A stretch of 60,029 bases of DNA, taken from the NCBI GenBank assembly GCA_000434995.1, contig FR895316.1:44767-104795 (forward strand). Reading direction: 5' to 3'. The stretch comes from Firmicutes bacterium CAG:341 (GTDB lineage Bacteria > Bacillota > Clostridia > Oscillospirales > Acutalibacteraceae). The notes under the pieces are model-generated. The model was not told the DNA's origin, did no database searches, and worked only from the letters and a program-made list of their open reading frames with translations. Below, piece after piece: positions 57,458-60,029 of this stretch (positions within the stretch are counted from its first letter, which is position 1; every line of letters starts with the position of its first letter). A program made the translations under genes and the position numbers.

Positions 57458-59209
57458 ATGGAATTTTCAACAAATTACAGAACAAAACCTATGAATGAAT
57501 TTTCAGAGGCAGACATCAATTCAACAGTTAAAATTGCCGGCTGGGTTGAAAACATTCGTGACCACGGCGGCGTATCTTTCATTGACCTTAGGGATATGTA
57601 CGGGGTTATGCAGGTTGTAATGCGTGACACAACCCTTCTTGACGGAATCAGCAAGGAAGATTGCCTTTCAATCGAAGGTATTGTTGAAAAAAGAGATGAA
57701 GATACAATCAACCCTAAAATTGCAACAGGCACAATTGAAGTCGAAGCAAAAAGCGTAACCACCCTTGGAAAAGTTAGGCAACCGCTTCCTTTTGAAATTC
57801 AAACCTCTAAAGAAATTCGTGAAGATAAAAGACTTCAATACCGTTTCCTCGATTTAAGAAACGAAAAAGTTAAAGATAATATCATTTTTAGAAGCAAGGT
57901 TATTGCATATCTTCGCCAGGTTATGAGCGAAATGGGATTTTTGGAAATGCAAACACCTATTCTTTGTGCTTCATCACCTGAAGGTGCGCGTGACTATGTA
58001 GTACCTTCCCGTGTTCACAAGGGTAAGTTTTATGCACTTCCGCAGGCACCACAGCAATACAAGCAGCTTCTTATGGTATCAGGTATTGATAAATATTTCC
58101 AGGTAGCACCTTGCTTTAGAGATGAAGATGCAAGAGCTGACCGTTCACCGGGTGAATTCTATCAGCTTGACTTTGAAATGGCATTTGCCACACAGGAAGA
58201 TGTATTCAAAGTCGGCGAAGAAGTGCTTACAAAAACATTTGAAAAATTTGCACCAAAAGGTTACAGCGTAACAAAAGCACCGTACCCTGTAATCAGCTAC
58301 AAAGAATCTATGCTTAAATACGGTACAGATAAGCCTGACCTTAGAAACCCGCTTGAAATTGTAGATGTAACAGAATTTTTCCAGCGCTGCACATTTAAGC
58401 CTTTCCATGGACAGACAGTAAGAGCTATCAAAGTACACGCAGATATTTCAAAAGGCAAGCACGAAAAGCTCCTTAAATTCGCACAATCTATCGGTATGGG
58501 CGGCCTTGGCTACTTACTTGTACAAGAAGATAAAACTTATAAAGGCCCTATTGATAAATTCATTCCTGACGATATGAAAGAAGAACTTGCACAAATTGCA
58601 AGCCTTGAAATCGGCGATACAATATTCTTTATTGCTGATAACGAAGCTAAAGCTTGCGAATATGCAGGCCAAATCAGAACAAAGCTTGGCGAAATGTTTG
58701 ACCTTCTTGAAAAGAACGCATATCGTTTCTGCTTTATCAACGACTTCCCTATGTTTGAATATAAGGAAGAAGAAAAGAAAATCGGATTTACTCACAATCC
58801 GTTTTCAATGCCGCAGGGCGGACTTGAAGCACTTGAAAATGAAGACCCGCTTTCAATTCTTGCTTATCAGTATGATATTGTTTGCAACGGTGTTGAACTT
58901 TCATCAGGCGCAGTTCGTAACCACGATATTGATATTATGAAAAAAGCATTTGAAATTGCAGGATATGATGAAGAAGTGCTTAAAGAAAAATTCGGCGCAC
59001 TTTACACTGCATTCCAATTCGGCGCACCGCCACACGCAGGTATGGCACCTGGTATTGACAGAATGATTATGCTTCTTAGAAATGAAGAAAACATCCGAGA
59101 AATAATCGCATTCCCAATGGACGGTAAGGCGCAAGACCTTATGTGCGGAGCACCAAACGAAATCACTGAGCAGCAGCTTCGTGAAGTACACATTAAGCTT
59201 AGAAAGTAA
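57458..59209 (+). CDS. aspS: Aspartyl-tRNA synthetase, probably non-discriminating
   Basis: 583-residue bacterial-type AspRS. An OB-fold anticodon domain (KIAGWVENIRDHGGVSFIDL) is followed by class II motifs: LQYRFLDLRN, FLEMQTPILCASSPEGARDY, and PQAPQQYKQLLMVSGIDKYFQVAPCFRDEDARADR in parts. The GAD insertion domain and the motif 3 region MAPGIDRMIMLL follow. The start at 57458 has AAAGGAGAACAGT upstream. It is followed by gatC and gatA, so it likely charges both tRNA-Asp and tRNA-Asn, the latter for amidation. The Asn-type T-box agrees with that. Confidence 0.96.
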   Translation: MEFSTNYRTKPMNEFSEADINSTVKIAGWVENIRDHGGVSFIDLRDMYGVMQVVMRDTTLLDGISKEDCLSIEGIVEKRDEDTINPKIATGTIEVEAKSVTTLGKVRQPLPFEIQTSKEIREDKRLQYRFLDLRNEKVKDNIIFRSKVIAYLRQVMSEMGFLEMQTPILCASSPEGARDYVVPSRVHKGKFYALPQAPQQYKQLLMVSGIDKYFQVAPCFRDEDARADRSPGEFYQLDFEMAFATQEDVFKVGEEVLTKTFEKFAPKGYSVTKAPYPVISYKESMLKYGTDKPDLRNPLEIVDVTEFFQRCTFKPFHGQTVRAIKVHADISKGKHEKLLKFAQSIGMGGLGYLLVQEDKTYKGPIDKFIPDDMKEELAQIASLEIGDTIFFIADNEAKACEYAGQIRTKLGEMFDLLEKNAYRFCFINDFPMFEYKEEEKKIGFTHNPFSMPQGGLEALENEDPLSILAYQYDIVCNGVELSSGAVRNHDIDIMKKAFEIAGYDEEVLKEKFGALYTAFQFGAPPHAGMAPGIDRMIMLLRNEENIREIIAFPMDGKAQDLMCGAPNEITEQQLREVHIKLRK

Positions 59210-59223
59210 CAGAGGATAAAATT

Positions 59224-59511
59224 ATGATTACTAAAGAAGAAGTAATTAAGCTTGCAAACCTTGCAAGGCTTGACTTTTCTGATGATGAGCTTGACAGAAT
59301 AATCAAAGATATGGGAGATATTATTGCATTTGCCGACACCATTAACAACTCGGTTGAAGGTGACGCAGATAAAATCAGGAACATTGCTTCTTGTGCTACT
59401 CCGGCCGAAGAATTCAGGAAAGATGAAGTTAAACCGTCACTTCCAAATGAAAAAATACTTTCAAATGTAAATGCATCAAAAGGATGCTTCTGTGTAAAGG
59501 GAGGTATATAA
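59224..59511 (+). CDS. gatC: Asp/Glu-tRNA amidotransferase subunit C
   Basis: 95-residue GatC, the small subunit that stabilises the GatA-GatB amidotransferase. ITKEEVIKLANLARLDFSDDEL at the start and the helical-then-extended C-terminus are typical. It follows aspS by 14 bp and abuts gatA at the base after its stop. Confidence 0.95.
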   Translation: MITKEEVIKLANLARLDFSDDELDRIIKDMGDIIAFADTINNSVEGDADKIRNIASCATPAEEFRKDEVKPSLPNEKILSNVNASKGCFCVKGGI

Positions 59512-60029
59512 ATGAGAGAAATCATTTCACCTTTATCACAAATGCTTAAAAGCGGCGAAATATCATCAGTTGAGCTTACAAATAAATATATTGAAGCAAT
59601 TGAAAATGATAACCCAAAGTACAATGCCTATGTTTCAACCACATTTGACAAGGCAATTGAAAACGCAAAATTTGCTGATAAACTTATAGCCGAAGGTAAA
59701 GCAACAGCACTTACAGGTATTCCGATGACTCTTAAAGATAATATCTGCTCAGACGGTGACCTTACGACCTGCTGTTCAAAAATACTTGAGGGTTTCAGAC
59801 CGTATTATGATTCAACAGTATGGTCAAAGCTCAAGGCACAGGGTGCAGTAATGCTCGGCAAAACCAATATGGATGAATTTGCTATGGGTTCAACAAGCGA
59901 AACGAGTGTTTACGGCGCACCTTTAAATCCGAGAAACACAAAGCATGTAACAGGCGGTTCATCAGGCGGTGTTGCATCTGCTGTATGTGCCAACCTTGCA
60001 GGTTACGGCTTAGGTTCGGATACAGGCGG
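59512..60029 (+). CDS. gatA: Asp/Glu-tRNA amidotransferase subunit A (5' part, cut by window edge)
   Basis: First 172 residues of the amidase-signature subunit that releases ammonia from glutamine. The catalytic Lys lies in TGIPMTLKDNICSDG (near residue 75), and the signature GGSSGGVASAV is complete. The window ends within the SDTGG segment, before the nucleophile Ser. GGGAGGTATATAA precedes the ATG. gatB is expected just downstream. Confidence 0.96.
   Translation, partial: MREIISPLSQMLKSGEISSVELTNKYIEAIENDNPKYNAYVSTTFDKAIENAKFADKLIAEGKATALTGIPMTLKDNICSDGDLTTCCSKILEGFRPYYDSTVWSKLKAQGAVMLGKTNMDEFAMGSTSETSVYGAPLNPRNTKHVTGGSSGGVASAVCANLAGYGLGSDTG

Overview
The window reads as a piece of the chromosome of an anaerobic, gut-type, potentially spore-forming Firmicute (class Clostridia, probably Oscillospiraceae/Ruminococcaceae-like). 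The evidence is low-to-moderate GC, strong AGGAGG ribosome binding sites, a sigG-type sporulation sigma factor, a MurT/GatD lipid II amidation pair, a T-box, secreted BspA-type leucine-rich-repeat proteins, and host-glycan exoglycosidases (sialidase, GH29 fucosidase, GH38 mannosidase) with a NahK-type hexosamine kinase. No transposase, phage gene, rRNA, tRNA or CRISPR array was recognised.

Layout. 1-9640: the 5' end of pyrH (cut by the window edge), a secreted LRR/Cys-repeat protein, an iron-dependent alcohol dehydrogenase, then on the + strand a sialidase, galT and a PHP histidinol-phosphatase, followed on the - strand by a TM2 protein and a SLOG protein. This block separates pyrH from rpsB-tsf (9745-11463), which are usually adjacent. 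11627-15369: a large LRR surface protein, a small unrecognised protein and a divergent XRE regulator with a repeat-containing shared control region. 15421-18525: gatD-murT and a divergent radical SAM gene. 18643-21346: a secreted multi-domain surface protein behind a strong promoter and a clear cobalamin riboswitch with two hairpins. 21428-44537: a PF06541 membrane protein, then a continuous - strand gene train (rRNA methyltransferase-dprA-topA-trmFO-plsX-rnc-radical SAM-smc-ftsY-rdgB-yhbY-nadD-yqeK-rsfS-leuS) whose last members are GH38 mannosidase and GH29 fucosidase. 44702-51285: a secreted PPC/FN3-like protein, sigG, nahK, and an ABC permease plus HlyD-like adaptor with an unusual insertion. 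51423-56986: a purine operon read purE-purM-purN-purO-purD, preceded by a secreted transglutaminase-like protein. 57141-60029 (+): a T-box leader with an apparent Asn (AAC) specifier in front of aspS-gatC-gatA.

How the parts fit. The exoglycosidases have no signal peptides, so they probably trim imported oligosaccharides. NahK and GalT could feed the released GlcNAc/GalNAc and Gal into central metabolism. Several secreted proteins (LRR, PPC, Ig-like) form the surface interface, and three of them end in the same very basic FN3-like module, a candidate wall-attachment domain. aspS-gatCA under an Asn-type T-box fits the indirect Asp-tRNA(Asn) amidation route to Asn-tRNA. The pur operon uses a PurO-type IMP cyclohydrolase and shows no purH.

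The signals most worth following are the B12 riboswitch in front of a surface protein, the Asn-type T-box on aspS-gatCA, the shared basic C-terminal module, the interrupted efflux adaptor, the XRE/163-aa/LRR locus, and the repeated use of terminators that overlap the next gene's promoter.
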